Of a stretch of DNA of 64,000 nucleotides, positions 9,134 through 18,593 are shown piece by piece (positions within the stretch are counted from its first letter, which is position 1; every line of letters starts with the position of its first letter). Made by a program: the position numbers and the translations under genes. Origin of the DNA: Filimonas effusa. Lineage in GTDB: Bacteria; Bacteroidota; Bacteroidia; Chitinophagales; Chitinophagaceae. The notes beneath the pieces were generated by a model, which worked only from the letters and a program-made list of their open reading frames with translations, searched no databases and was not told the origin of the DNA. The stretch lies in contig NZ_SDHZ01000002.1 in assembly GCF_004118675.1 (NCBI RefSeq), positions 1,054,001 through 1,118,000 on the forward strand, in the 5' to 3' direction.

Positions 9134-10855
9134 ATGAATGATGTTTCTGCCTCCAAAGGGCACCCCAAAGGCCTCTATATTTTGTTTGCAACGGAGATGT
9201 GGGAAAGGTTTAACTACTATGGCATGCGTGCTGTTCTCATTCTCTTCATGACCAAAGCGCTGCTGTTCGACAAAGCATTTGCCTCTAATCTTTACGGTAG
9301 TTATACCAGTCTTGTTTATCTCACTCCGTTAATCGGGGGCTTTGTTGCCGACCGGTATTGGGGAAACAAAAGATCTATCATTGCCGGTGGTATTTTAATG
9401 GCTATCGGGGAGTTTATCCTGTTCTTTTGTGGTTCAGTTTATGCCAGTGCTCCGGGTTTATCGACCCTGCTTTTCTTTTCGGGCCTGGGTTTCATGATTG
9501 CGGGCAACGGTTTTTTCAAGCCCAATATATCTTCCCTGGTTGGCCAGCTATATCCTAAAGGCGACAGGAGAATTGATGCCGCTTACACCATTTTTTATAT
9601 GGGGATTAACGTAGGTGGCGCTTTAGGTCCTATTTTATGTGGTACACTGGGAGACACTGGCAGCCCTGCAGATTTCAAGTGGGCGTTCCTGGTAGCCGGT
9701 ATTGGTATGACCATCAGCGTGCTGGTTCAGAAATTCTTCCATAACAAATATGTTACAGCACCCGGCAACAGGGAAAAAGTATTGGGTCTGACACCTGCGG
9801 GCGCCAATCCCAATTTTTTAAAGCCTATTGTGATGGTAGGCGGCCTGATAGGTTTTTCTATTTTAACGATAGGCTTACTGTATTTGGAAGCAAGGGTTGT
9901 TAGTTACCTGACCTACCTGCTTTTAGCTGCGGTTATACTTATTGCGTTCATGATCTTCTCTGATAAAACACTTAGCAGAATTGAGAAAGAGCGGATCTGC
10001 GTTATTTTCATTGCCGCTTTCTTTGTGATCTTTTTCTGGAGCGCTTTTGAACAGGCAGGCGCTTCGCTCACCTTTTTTGCCGATGAGCAAACCGACAGAA
10101 GTCTTGGTTTAAATATCAGCCTTCCTATTGTTTATATTGTTGCGGCTGCAGGCCTTTTCGGCATTGTGCAGTTGTTGAGAAAGGCCAGTAAAAACCTTGC
10201 CTCTGAATATGATAAGGCGTTAAGGTTCATTGTCTTTGGTTTATTATCCATTACAGGTGTAGCCATCATAGGTGGTGTTATTTACCTTGCCGCCAAAGGT
10301 CAGTCCATTTCCATGAATGAAGTTCCGGCCAGCTTCTTCCAGTCGCTCAACTCCGTTTTCGTGGTAAGCTTTGCGCCTATTTTTGCATGGCTTTGGGTTA
10401 AAATGGGTAAAAGAGAGCCTGGTTCTCCTACCAAAATGGCGATTGGTCTTCTCTTACTTTCCATAGGTTATCTCTGGATTGCTTTTGGGGTAAAAGATAT
10501 ACCTGCCGGCACAAAGGTGTCGATGATATGGCTTACGGGCATGTATGCTTTACATACCTGCGGGGAGCTTTGCCTGTCGCCCATTGGTCTTTCCATGGTT
10601 AACAAGCTGGCGCCTTTGAAATTTGGTTCATTGCTTATGGCGGTATGGTTCCTGGCCAATGCGGTAGCGAACAAGCTGGCCGGCATCTTAAGCTCATTAT
10701 ATCCCGATGGCAAGCCTACACGTTTTCTTGGTTACGAAATGACCAACACCTACGACTTTTTCATATTATTCGTGGTAATGTCGGGTGTAGCGGCGCTGGT
10801 ATTGTTCCTTATTACCAAGAAGCTGCAGAAGATGATGCACTTCGATAAAGACTAA
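9134..10855 (+). CDS. Proton-coupled oligopeptide transporter (POT/PTR family)
   Basis: Inner-membrane di-/tripeptide:proton symporter of the major facilitator superfamily, 573 residues from the ATG at 9134, with 12 or more predicted helices. The proton-coupling motif ExxER is present (E21, E24, R25 in TEMWERFNYYGMRAVL), as is the PTR2 signature GGFVADRYWGNK. The frame is open back to 8975, but those 53 extra codons encode an atypical basic stretch and are not part of the family, so the ATG just before NDVSASKGHPKGLY was chosen. The OPT transporter gene follows after 12 bases, so the two likely form a peptide-uptake operon that ends at the terminator at 13014. Confidence 0.93.
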   Translation: MNDVSASKGHPKGLYILFATEMWERFNYYGMRAVLILFMTKALLFDKAFASNLYGSYTSLVYLTPLIGGFVADRYWGNKRSIIAGGILMAIGEFILFFCGSVYASAPGLSTLLFFSGLGFMIAGNGFFKPNISSLVGQLYPKGDRRIDAAYTIFYMGINVGGALGPILCGTLGDTGSPADFKWAFLVAGIGMTISVLVQKFFHNKYVTAPGNREKVLGLTPAGANPNFLKPIVMVGGLIGFSILTIGLLYLEARVVSYLTYLLLAAVILIAFMIFSDKTLSRIEKERICVIFIAAFFVIFFWSAFEQAGASLTFFADEQTDRSLGLNISLPIVYIVAAAGLFGIVQLLRKASKNLASEYDKALRFIVFGLLSITGVAIIGGVIYLAAKGQSISMNEVPASFFQSLNSVFVVSFAPIFAWLWVKMGKREPGSPTKMAIGLLLLSIGYLWIAFGVKDIPAGTKVSMIWLTGMYALHTCGELCLSPIGLSMVNKLAPLKFGSLLMAVWFLANAVANKLAGILSSLYPDGKPTRFLGYEMTNTYDFFILFVVMSGVAALVLFLITKKLQKMMHFDKD

Positions 10856-10867
10856 ACTTATTGCGCT

Positions 10868-12913
10868 ATGTCTGAAAAGAAAGCATTCCAGCCATTTGTA
10901 TCGCCTGATACTAAAATGAAGGAATTTACCCTGAAAGCTGTACTTATGGGCAGCATTTTCGGGATCATTTTTGGTGCGGCCACTGTGTACCTGGCGCTTA
11001 AAGCTGGTTTGACGGTATCGGCTTCTATTCCTATTGCGGTAATTGCGATTACGCTGGGGCGCCGTTTTCTGAATACCACTATTCTCGAGAATAATATTAT
11101 ACAAACAACGGGATCTGCGGGTGAAAGTATTGCTGCGGGCGTTGTATTTACATTACCGGGGTTCCTGTTCCTTACCGACGGCGGGGGGGAGCAGTTCTTT
11201 AATTATATGACCATTCTTACGCTGGCCATTTTCGGGGGCATTCTTGGCACTCTTATGATGATACCGCTGCGGAAGGCGCTTATTGTTAAGGAGCATCATA
11301 CCTTGCCTTACCCTGAAGGCACTGCCTGCGGCGATGTGCTCATTGCCGGTGAAAAAGGCGGTGATTTTGCCAAGACTGCGTTCTGGGGCCTTGGTTTTGC
11401 CTTTGTTTACGCTATTCTGCAAAAGATCTTTCATGTGATAGCAGAAGCGCCTTATTACATGACGAAGCAGGCCAATAAGTTTTTCCCTTCTGCAAGGGTG
11501 AGTGGAGAAATCACTCCCGAGTACCTGGGGGTGGGTTATATCATTGGTCCCAAGATTGGCGGCGTACTGGTAGCAGGCGGTGTTTTTGCGTGGCTTGCGG
11601 CCATTCCATTGCTGGCCTCACTGGTGCCTGCAGACGTCATTGCAGCACAGCAGGTGAAGCTGGGTTATCTTGCCAATGTTGCGGTTAGCGGCGGCAAAGG
11701 TGGCTGGGATGCGGCAACGCATACTTTCAGCGATTATTCGGCCGCTATTTATTATGCCTATATCAGGCAGATAGGCGCCGGCGCCGTAGCAGCAGGCGGT
11801 TTCATTACGCTTATTAAAACCATACCTACTATCATCTCTTCTTTCAAAGGCAGCCTGGGTTCCATTAAAACTTCAGAAGATGCCGGTGCGGTTAAACGCA
11901 CCGATAAAGACCTGAACATTAAAGTGGTATTGTTTGGCAGCCTTGCCCTGATCGTATTAATGGCTCTTCTGCCACAGATACCTGGCAACGGCGTTGGCCA
12001 GAAGCTGCTGATAGGTTTGCTGGTAGTGATATTCGGCGCTTTCTTCGTTACCGTGTCGTCCCGTATTGTGGGATTGATTGGCTCGTCCAATAATCCTATC
12101 AGTGGCATGACCATTGCAACGCTTATGGGCACCTGTCTTATTTTTATAGCAGTGGGCTGGAGCGGTAAGGTATATGAGCCTATGGCGCTGGTGGTAGGCG
12201 GCCTGATATGTATCGCTGCTGCCAATGCGGGCGCTACTTCCCAGGATCTGAAGAGCGGGTATATTGTAGGCGCTACTCCCAAGTACCAGCAAATGGCTCT
12301 TTTCATTGGTGCTATCGTTTCATCGATCGTTATAGGGTTAACCGTTAAGTTCCTGGATAAGCCTACTGCGGCTATGCTGGCAGAAGATCCGACATTAACA
12401 CATGCCATTGGCAGCGCCGTTTATCCTGCCCCACAGGGTACCTTAATGGCAACGCTGGCGAAAGGCATTCTTTCGTTTAACCTCGACTGGCAATTTGTTC
12501 TGGTAGGTGTAGCTATAGCCATCACCATGGAGCTTTGCGGTGTGAAAGCGCTGAGCTTTGCGGTGGGTGCTTATCTGCCGTTGTCGACTACCTTACCTAT
12601 TTTCATTGGCGGCCTGATACGTGGCTTTGCCGATAAGAAAACGGGTAAAGCGGCTACTGCGGAAGAAGAAGAACTGGGCAAGGGTAACCTGTTTGCCACC
12701 GGGCTTGTTGCCGGGGGTGCTGTAGCCGGTGTTATCATTGCCGTGTTATCGGGGATAGACAGTACTGCCGCGGGGCTGCTGAAGGTAAATACCGAACATG
12801 GTCTTACGCAAATGCTGGGAGAGAACGGCTATATGTTGTTAGGAACTCTGTTCTTCCTGTTCATGGGATTTGTTTTGTACCGGATAGCGGTGAAGAAAGA
12901 CAAACCTGTTTAA
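10868..12913 (+). CDS. OPT family oligopeptide transporter
   Basis: Polytopic membrane protein of 681 residues, about 15-16 hydrophobic helices, of the OPT (oligopeptide/YSL) family, which imports peptides or metal-chelate compounds with protons. Family segments are evident near the N-terminus: ENNIIQTTGSAGESIAAGVV (about 78-97) and the acidic loop LPYPEGTACGDVLIAGEKGG (about 143-162). The ATG at 10868 lies 12 bases after the POT stop, so the genes are almost certainly one transcript. A strong intrinsic terminator lies about 100 bases beyond the stop. Whether it carries peptides or siderophore-like chelates cannot be told from sequence; the POT neighbour favours peptides. Confidence 0.93.
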   Translation: MSEKKAFQPFVSPDTKMKEFTLKAVLMGSIFGIIFGAATVYLALKAGLTVSASIPIAVIAITLGRRFLNTTILENNIIQTTGSAGESIAAGVVFTLPGFLFLTDGGGEQFFNYMTILTLAIFGGILGTLMMIPLRKALIVKEHHTLPYPEGTACGDVLIAGEKGGDFAKTAFWGLGFAFVYAILQKIFHVIAEAPYYMTKQANKFFPSARVSGEITPEYLGVGYIIGPKIGGVLVAGGVFAWLAAIPLLASLVPADVIAAQQVKLGYLANVAVSGGKGGWDAATHTFSDYSAAIYYAYIRQIGAGAVAAGGFITLIKTIPTIISSFKGSLGSIKTSEDAGAVKRTDKDLNIKVVLFGSLALIVLMALLPQIPGNGVGQKLLIGLLVVIFGAFFVTVSSRIVGLIGSSNNPISGMTIATLMGTCLIFIAVGWSGKVYEPMALVVGGLICIAAANAGATSQDLKSGYIVGATPKYQQMALFIGAIVSSIVIGLTVKFLDKPTAAMLAEDPTLTHAIGSAVYPAPQGTLMATLAKGILSFNLDWQFVLVGVAIAITMELCGVKALSFAVGAYLPLSTTLPIFIGGLIRGFADKKTGKAATAEEEELGKGNLFATGLVAGGAVAGVIIAVLSGIDSTAAGLLKVNTEHGLTQMLGENGYMLLGTLFFLFMGFVLYRIAVKKDKPV

Positions 12914-13013
12914 TAGTTTAGTATTATAGAAAAAGAGGTTGGCTCATAAATAAAAATAGCCGCTGAGAATTGCTTAAACGGGAACCCTTCTCCATCAGTT
13001 ACCCGAGAAAAAC

Positions 13014-13050
13014 GAGGCCGTATCGCACTTATGATACGGCCTCTTTTTTA
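13014..13050 (+). terminator. Intrinsic terminator of the POT-OPT operon
   Basis: Perfect 11-bp stem GAGGCCGTATC / GATACGGCCTC (13014-13024 with 13033-13043), 8-base loop, then TTTTTTTA. It lies about 100 bases after the OPT stop on the plus strand. Confidence 0.9.
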
Positions 13051-13081
13051 TTGCTTATTGCGGGGATCAGTGCGGGCATAA

Positions 13082-13112
13082 AAAAGCCAGCTCTATGAAA
13101 GAGCCGGCTTTT
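13082..13112 (-). terminator. Intrinsic terminator of T9SS cassette A
   Basis: A 13-bp stem with one mismatch (13082-13094 with 13100-13112), loop ATGAA. Read on the minus strand it ends in a T run, about 100 bases after the ompA stop. Its weaker plus-strand T run could also back up the terminator at 13014. A second small hairpin, AGGATCA/TGATCCT around 13168-13186, lies closer to the ompA stop and has no T tract. Confidence 0.75.
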
Positions 13113-13210
13113 GATTTTACCTTTTCAGGCTGTAAAGTAGCCCCCGCTACTATTTTTTCGGAACCGTACAGGATCAGGTTTTGATCCTTGTTACGGGCCG
13201 GATATTTTGT

Positions 13211-15016
13211 TTATCGTTTCAGAATGGTTACTTCGGTACGACGGTTTGCCTGATGTTCGGCTTCGGTGCATGGTACGCCGTCTTTACAGCCATTCGTCAA
13301 TCTTGTTTCGCCATAACCGTTCGCTTTTACACGCCAGGCCTGTATCCCTTTACTTTCGAGGTAGTTTACAGCGGCTATCGCCCTGTTCTGCGACAACTGC
13401 ATGTTATAAGCAGCAGATGCACGGCTGTCGGTATGAGAACTTAATTCAATTTCCATTGTGGGGTATTTCTTCAATACGGCCACCAGCTTATCCAAACCTC
13501 TTGCCGCATCGGGCCTGATGTTGTATTTATCAAGATCGTAGTATACATTAACGAGGATCAGGGTTTCACCTACTTCGTAGGGGCGGTCTGTATCGTCGTT
13601 ATCGCCACCGATAGTACGTTTCTTATTGGGATCTTTTGCCACAGGCGGCTCTTCTTTTTCAGGAGTTGGCGTTACAGGCCCGGGTATGATGGTAAATGCA
13701 TAGATGTCATCGGAGCCTTTACCGCCCAGCCTGTTCGAGGAAAGATAACCTGCGTTGGGGCCTGTAAGTGTGTAATAGAAATCGTCGTAGCTGGAGTTGA
13801 AGGGAGGCTTCAGGTTAACAGGTGCTGTCCAGTAAAAGCGTGTACCTGTTGTTTTGAAGATATCGTAACCGCCCATACCCGGGTGCCCTTTGCTGGCAAA
13901 ATAGAAAGTTCCATCGGGTCCGAAAGTAGGGAACGATTCTTCATCAACGGTGTTGATTTTGGAACCGCAGTTCTGGGGTTCGCCCCAACTACCATCGGTT
14001 TGTTTTACTGAATACCAGATATCTGTTTTACCGAGAGAACCTTCTTTGTCGGAGACGTAATACAATATTTTTCCAGAGGGGTCCAGAGCGGCGAGTCCTA
14101 TCGAGTACTCTTTCGCGTTATTGTATTTGAAGGGTTGTGCCGTTCTCCACTTGCCAGCAGTATCACGGATACTATAATATAATTCGAGTTTACGTGTTCC
14201 TATGCTACGGATAAGGTTGCCTACCTTTTCATCGCTATACTCCAGGGCTTTATCGTTACCGGGGTTGGTAACGGTAAAATAGGCAGTATCTATATTGCGG
14301 GAGAAGGTAACAGGTCCTACGTGGTACATATTCTGATTGAACACCTCGCCCAGGTCGCCTATTGCAGCAGCATCGGGGTTAGGGGTTGCCTGGTATAACT
14401 TCATGAAAGGCCTGTCCGTCCAGTCGTAGTTATCGCCATTCGCCTTTTTATTTGTTTCGAGCAGTTTGGTGCGTGTAAATTCTGAAGTGAAGGCTATCTG
14501 GCTACCATAAGCAGCCACCCCCCAATCTGCGTCTTTAGAGTTCAGTTCTTCTGCATTACGGATGGAATCCTTTGCGGGTTTTTCGAGCCATAATAAAGCG
14601 GAATCACATCCTGCGAGCTTGGCTTTTGCCAGTTTGGCATCGCCGGGTCCGGCAAGGTATTCGCGGAATACGGAGCTTGCATTATCGTATTGCTCCAGTG
14701 TTTTATGCAGTTCGCCAATCTTCAGCAGGATAGAGCGGTCTGCATTGGGATATTTCTGGCAATAGAGCTTGTACCATTTCAAAGCCTTCTCATATTGCTG
14801 CATGGCTTCATAAGCGCGTCCGAGCTTGTAGTAGACGTCGGGTTTTACGTTTTTCTTTTCAGCCATTTTTTCATAGGCCTCTGCTGCTTTCACATATTGA
14901 TACCTGGCAAAATAGCGATCGGCTATTTGTCCGTGCGACGCCTGTTCCTGGCTGAATGCCTGTGTTACTGAAAACAATGCGCCTGTTATAAAGATTGATC
15001 GTATGAATTCTTTCAT
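13211..15016 (-). CDS. OmpA-family protein with TPR and PD40 propeller repeats (T9SS cassette A)
   Basis: 601 residues. Order of parts: signal peptide (1-22), TPR helices (about 28-150, AEAYEKMAEKKNVKPDVYYKLGRAYEAMQQYEKALKWY region), WD40-like PD40 blades (about 155-440; SFPTFGPDGTFYFASKGHPG is typical), a Pro/Glu linker, and a C-terminal OmpA peptidoglycan-binding domain (about 485-600; NVYYDLDKYNIRP, SSHTDSRAS, NRRTEV). The layout resembles PorE of the T9SS, but lacks the carboxypeptidase-regulatory-like domain found in its paralogue at 32526. It probably anchors an outer-membrane complex to peptidoglycan. It is the last gene of a three-gene operon, 14 bases after porP. Confidence 0.9.
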   Translation of the reverse strand: MKEFIRSIFITGALFSVTQAFSQEQASHGQIADRYFARYQYVKAAEAYEKMAEKKNVKPDVYYKLGRAYEAMQQYEKALKWYKLYCQKYPNADRSILLKIGELHKTLEQYDNASSVFREYLAGPGDAKLAKAKLAGCDSALLWLEKPAKDSIRNAEELNSKDADWGVAAYGSQIAFTSEFTRTKLLETNKKANGDNYDWTDRPFMKLYQATPNPDAAAIGDLGEVFNQNMYHVGPVTFSRNIDTAYFTVTNPGNDKALEYSDEKVGNLIRSIGTRKLELYYSIRDTAGKWRTAQPFKYNNAKEYSIGLAALDPSGKILYYVSDKEGSLGKTDIWYSVKQTDGSWGEPQNCGSKINTVDEESFPTFGPDGTFYFASKGHPGMGGYDIFKTTGTRFYWTAPVNLKPPFNSSYDDFYYTLTGPNAGYLSSNRLGGKGSDDIYAFTIIPGPVTPTPEKEEPPVAKDPNKKRTIGGDNDDTDRPYEVGETLILVNVYYDLDKYNIRPDAARGLDKLVAVLKKYPTMEIELSSHTDSRASAAYNMQLSQNRAIAAVNYLESKGIQAWRVKANGYGETRLTNGCKDGVPCTEAEHQANRRTEVTILKR

Positions 15017-15030
15017 TGCTACAGTAGTTT

Positions 15031-16029
15031 TTAGAAGTACCTGGGAGATAATACGCGCCTGTCTTTACGTGGAAACAGGAGGCCTACTGAAATCTCATGC
15101 GTACCTTTTTCATAAGGATTAAGGCTGCTGATGGTAAAATCATAAGCATAGCCTATACGGATTTTATCTGTTGCATAAATGTCGATAATGGCGGCAATAG
15201 CGTCACGCTTCTCAAGGCCTTCGAGGTTATCGGCTTTGGCCCATATGCGGGCGCCTGTGCGGTAGGAAGCGCCTATCCACAAACGGTCGGATAACAACAA
15301 GAAAGCATTCAGATCTATATTGCTCGGACCTTTGAAGTCTTCTTTCCAGAGGAAGCTTGGTTTCAGCTTTATATCGTCGGAAAGGTTCAGGATGGTTCCC
15401 GCCCCCAGGTAGATATGCCTGCTGCGTTCCATGGTCTTATAAGTTTGACCGTTCTGAGAATATTTACTGGCGATGGTATAACTTGACAACAGGTCGTCGA
15501 CCGAAGCGCTTATATAATATGAAGGTGTGCTATAGTAGATACCGAAGTTTGCATCGGGAACGATCCTGCTTTCATTGCCAACAGGGATCAACTGATCGTT
15601 GCCATCTACATATTTGAAGGCATTGCCATCGAGGGAGTATTGTTTAATACCCGCTCCTATCCCCAGACTCAGCATTTTTGTTTTGTCGTCGCTCATGGGA
15701 ATGCGGTAAGTGTAACCTGCTATGAAAGAGGTTCCGCGCTGTGGGCCTAGTTTATCGGTCATGATACGGGCGCTTAAACCCATCTGGTCCGACTTGCCCA
15801 CGAGTCCGTCTACAGAAGCGGCCAGTGTTTTAGGCGAACCTTCGACGCTTGCCCACTGTGAGCGGTAAATGGCGCTTACATAAGTATCGCCGCGGTAACC
15901 GGCATAGGCTGTATTAATAAACAGCGGATTAAAAACGTACTGGCTGAACTGAATATCCTGCTGTGCGCGGGCTGTTATATTCAGACCACTCAGTATTACC
16001 AGTAAACAAAGGATATATTTAGTTTTCAT
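15031..16029 (-). CDS. PorP/SprF family T9SS outer-membrane protein (cassette A)
   Basis: Protein of 332 residues with a Sec signal peptide (1-22, ending in ARA) and an amphipathic beta-strand pattern typical of outer-membrane barrels. The mature start QQDIQFSQYVFNPLFINTAYAGYRGD is the hallmark of the PorP/SprF family. In Flavobacterium johnsoniae, SprF is required for secretion and anchoring of the adhesin SprB; by analogy this protein should serve the adhesin encoded 26 bases upstream. The OmpA gene follows after 14 bases. A paralogue sits at 34584. Confidence 0.93.
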   Translation of the reverse strand: MKTKYILCLLVILSGLNITARAQQDIQFSQYVFNPLFINTAYAGYRGDTYVSAIYRSQWASVEGSPKTLAASVDGLVGKSDQMGLSARIMTDKLGPQRGTSFIAGYTYRIPMSDDKTKMLSLGIGAGIKQYSLDGNAFKYVDGNDQLIPVGNESRIVPDANFGIYYSTPSYYISASVDDLLSSYTIASKYSQNGQTYKTMERSRHIYLGAGTILNLSDDIKLKPSFLWKEDFKGPSNIDLNAFLLLSDRLWIGASYRTGARIWAKADNLEGLEKRDAIAAIIDIYATDKIRIGYAYDFTISSLNPYEKGTHEISVGLLFPRKDRRVLSPRYF

Positions 16030-16055
16030 TGCTAATTTTTTAAATGATCATCACA

Positions 16056-18347
16056 TTATCTTAATAACTGAACCCATCCGGAATATCTCACCTTTCCTGA
16101 GGGAGTATTAAGCAGGAGCGCATAGTAGTAAGTACCTTCATTTAGTCCTTTGCCATCCCAGTCGTTCTGGTAGTTAGCGGACCGGTACACCATGTTACCC
16201 CACCTGTTAAAGATCATCAGCTCGGAATTGGGGAAGCTGCTGAGCCTGGTTATTCTGAACTGGTCGTTTTTACCGTCGCCATTAGGGGTGATCACGTTAG
16301 GAATAAAGACTTCCCTGTTTCCATCGATCACGAATTTTACAGATACGCTGGCTGTTTGCGGCGTCATCGGCTGATTTGCCGGTGTTCTTGCATTTACCGT
16401 AACGGTATTATCAACAGTAGCCTTGTCGAGGTCGGCCTGCGCTACGAGATAATTAGTTTTAATGGTATCGGTAACACCCGGAGCCAGGGTTGCAATCGTT
16501 TGATTGAGTGCTGTGAGCGGGTCTACTACTGTAACGGCATTCAAGGTAACATTACCTGTATTTTTTACCGTGATCGTGTAATGGAGTGCATCGCCAATAG
16601 CGCGGTAAGACTCTTCGGCCACCAGCTTTTTCACTTCAAAAGACGGCGTTTGAACGATAGGCGTTACGGTACAAGGTGCGCAAAGCGGATCGGCCGGCGC
16701 CCCGGGCAAGGGAGTAGGATCGGTAGATTCTGCATGAACGTTGGCATTGGACGGGTCTTTACCATCGGCCTTCGCCAGGTTACTTACATATCCTCTTTCA
16801 ATATCGGCCTGTGTTACCGTATGACGGGCAGTAATATTGGCACCTGCGCCTACGGCAAGAGAAGCGATGGTTGAAGGTGTTATGCTGTTGGCATCGGCAT
16901 TGGCATCGGTAATCACCACATTGGTAAGGATGACGTTACCGGTGTTACGCACCACCATATTATAGTTGATAACATCTCCTACTTTGGTATAAGGGCCTGC
17001 CAGCGCCGTTTTGGTAAGAGAAAGTTCGCCGCCGCTTATAACAGTACGTACTGTTGACACGTTGTTTGAGACGTCGTCGTCGGGTATTACGGTAGGCAGG
17101 GCATTTTCAGGCTTCACAGTAGCCGTACTGGTGAGGCTGTTTCCCGTGGGAAGCCCTTTTATGGTACCGGTAATAACAAATGTACCTGTACTGTGCGGCT
17201 CCAGCTCCACCACTGCATTTATAGCATTAGTTTTCGTGGGCTGGGTTGTAACCTTATTACCGGCATAGCCATCGGCACTGAAGGCAATATCATCTATGGA
17301 GAATAAAGAAGCTGGCACCAGTACACCATTGCCATCCTTAATTTCTACAGCTACCGGTAATCCTATTGCCGGATCATCGGAGTCGTTGCGGACCACTACA
17401 GTATATTGTAATTTTTCATTTTTTGATGCTGCCGCCTTATTAACCGACTGCTCTATAGAAACGTTACCTGGCGTAGTAATTCTAAGGTTCCTGATCTCGT
17501 GGTTATTGATACCGGAGCCTGTTGAAGCTGCGAACCCGAGTTTCAGGTTGGCAGGCGGAGGGCTGGCCATGGTGGCTGTAAATACAGTTGAGAACTTACC
17601 TGTAAGGGAGGTTTTCCATTTTACAGTAACGTGGTAAACGCCACCTGAAGGTTTGATCTCAATTTGAACGCGGCGGTAGAACTGCGTTGATGTGGGGCGT
17701 ACCGGATAGATGCCTGCCTGGATAGATCCATCGCTGCTCAAAGGCAGTTGGGTACTGGTCACATAAGCATATCCTCCTGAAGCGGGGCCACGCAGTCCTA
17801 TGGAGTTAGGGCGGAAACCAATACCGCCTACACGTCCTTCATTATTGTTGGAATAGTTGCCATATTCGTCGAGCCCCACGCCGATATAGCCGCCGGAGAG
17901 GCCTTCGATGGGTGGATTTTCGAGTAATTTAGGGGCATATCCCAGCGAGCCGCCGAAGGCGCCTACTTTAAAAATGGGTACTGCGGCGTCGAAAAGGAAA
18001 ACGTTGATACCATCGGCACCATTGTAGATATCCTGTTTTGTACGCCAGGTCACGTATTCAAATTCGACCAGCACACCCAGGGTAGAAGGGAAAGCGTTGT
18101 TAACGTACGCGTAACCGCTTTGGTCATTGGCGTCGGAGGTAAGCCGCAACCAGCCTTCGTTAACGGGATCTTCCTGCCCGGAGGTAAGCTTTGCACCTCC
18201 TCCCCTTACGATGCCGGTTTCGTCGCTGGTTTTAAAAGAGTTGTTAATGGTAAACTGTGCTCGCCCCTGGTAGGTTAACAGGAATAAAAAAAGGAAAAGA
18301 ATTCCGGGAAAGGTTCTTCTCATTTCGGGTAATCTGGATTTCAACAT
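16056..18347 (-). CDS. Secreted lectin-like/DUF11 adhesin with CHU_C domain (cassette A)
   Basis: 763 residues from the ATG at 18347; the ATG at 18323 also leaves a complete signal peptide, and the frame opens at 18401. Parts in order: signal peptide; an L-type-lectin-like beta-sandwich (about 32-270, with DGINVFLFDA and GGYIGVGLDEYGNYSN); about three DUF11-type repeats (ending near 660, with recurring VVRNTGNVILTNV and VKNTGNVTLNAV); and the gliding-motility-associated C-terminal domain (about 675-763, VITPNGDGKNDQF, WDGKGLNEGTYYY, ending LLR). CHU_C proteins are exported by the T9SS. A lectin fold suggests glycan binding at the cell surface. It leads the cassette, so a promoter should lie in 18348-18593, where CATATTTG (one base from the -7 consensus) occurs. 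Confidence 0.88.
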   Translation of the reverse strand: MLKSRLPEMRRTFPGILFLFLFLLTYQGRAQFTINNSFKTSDETGIVRGGGAKLTSGQEDPVNEGWLRLTSDANDQSGYAYVNNAFPSTLGVLVEFEYVTWRTKQDIYNGADGINVFLFDAAVPIFKVGAFGGSLGYAPKLLENPPIEGLSGGYIGVGLDEYGNYSNNNEGRVGGIGFRPNSIGLRGPASGGYAYVTSTQLPLSSDGSIQAGIYPVRPTSTQFYRRVQIEIKPSGGVYHVTVKWKTSLTGKFSTVFTATMASPPPANLKLGFAASTGSGINNHEIRNLRITTPGNVSIEQSVNKAAASKNEKLQYTVVVRNDSDDPAIGLPVAVEIKDGNGVLVPASLFSIDDIAFSADGYAGNKVTTQPTKTNAINAVVELEPHSTGTFVITGTIKGLPTGNSLTSTATVKPENALPTVIPDDDVSNNVSTVRTVISGGELSLTKTALAGPYTKVGDVINYNMVVRNTGNVILTNVVITDANADANSITPSTIASLAVGAGANITARHTVTQADIERGYVSNLAKADGKDPSNANVHAESTDPTPLPGAPADPLCAPCTVTPIVQTPSFEVKKLVAEESYRAIGDALHYTITVKNTGNVTLNAVTVVDPLTALNQTIATLAPGVTDTIKTNYLVAQADLDKATVDNTVTVNARTPANQPMTPQTASVSVKFVIDGNREVFIPNVITPNGDGKNDQFRITRLSSFPNSELMIFNRWGNMVYRSANYQNDWDGKGLNEGTYYYALLLNTPSGKVRYSGWVQLLR

Positions 18348-18593
18348 ATTTAGCAGATATATTTTCAGGTAATACGGGCGATTGCACCAAATAGGGTACA
18401 AATATGGGTCGATGTACAGGAAATTTCGTTTCAGCTAAGCGGGATGCACAGGTTCCTACACAATTGACACGGTGAAAGTAAGATGGAACGGGGGGCAGGC
18501 AGATTAAAAAACAATTAATGGAAATTAAATGTTATATAAATAGGGCGTTTTATGAGCTTCTTAGCAACAAGAATGCTATAAAACCTGTTTCCG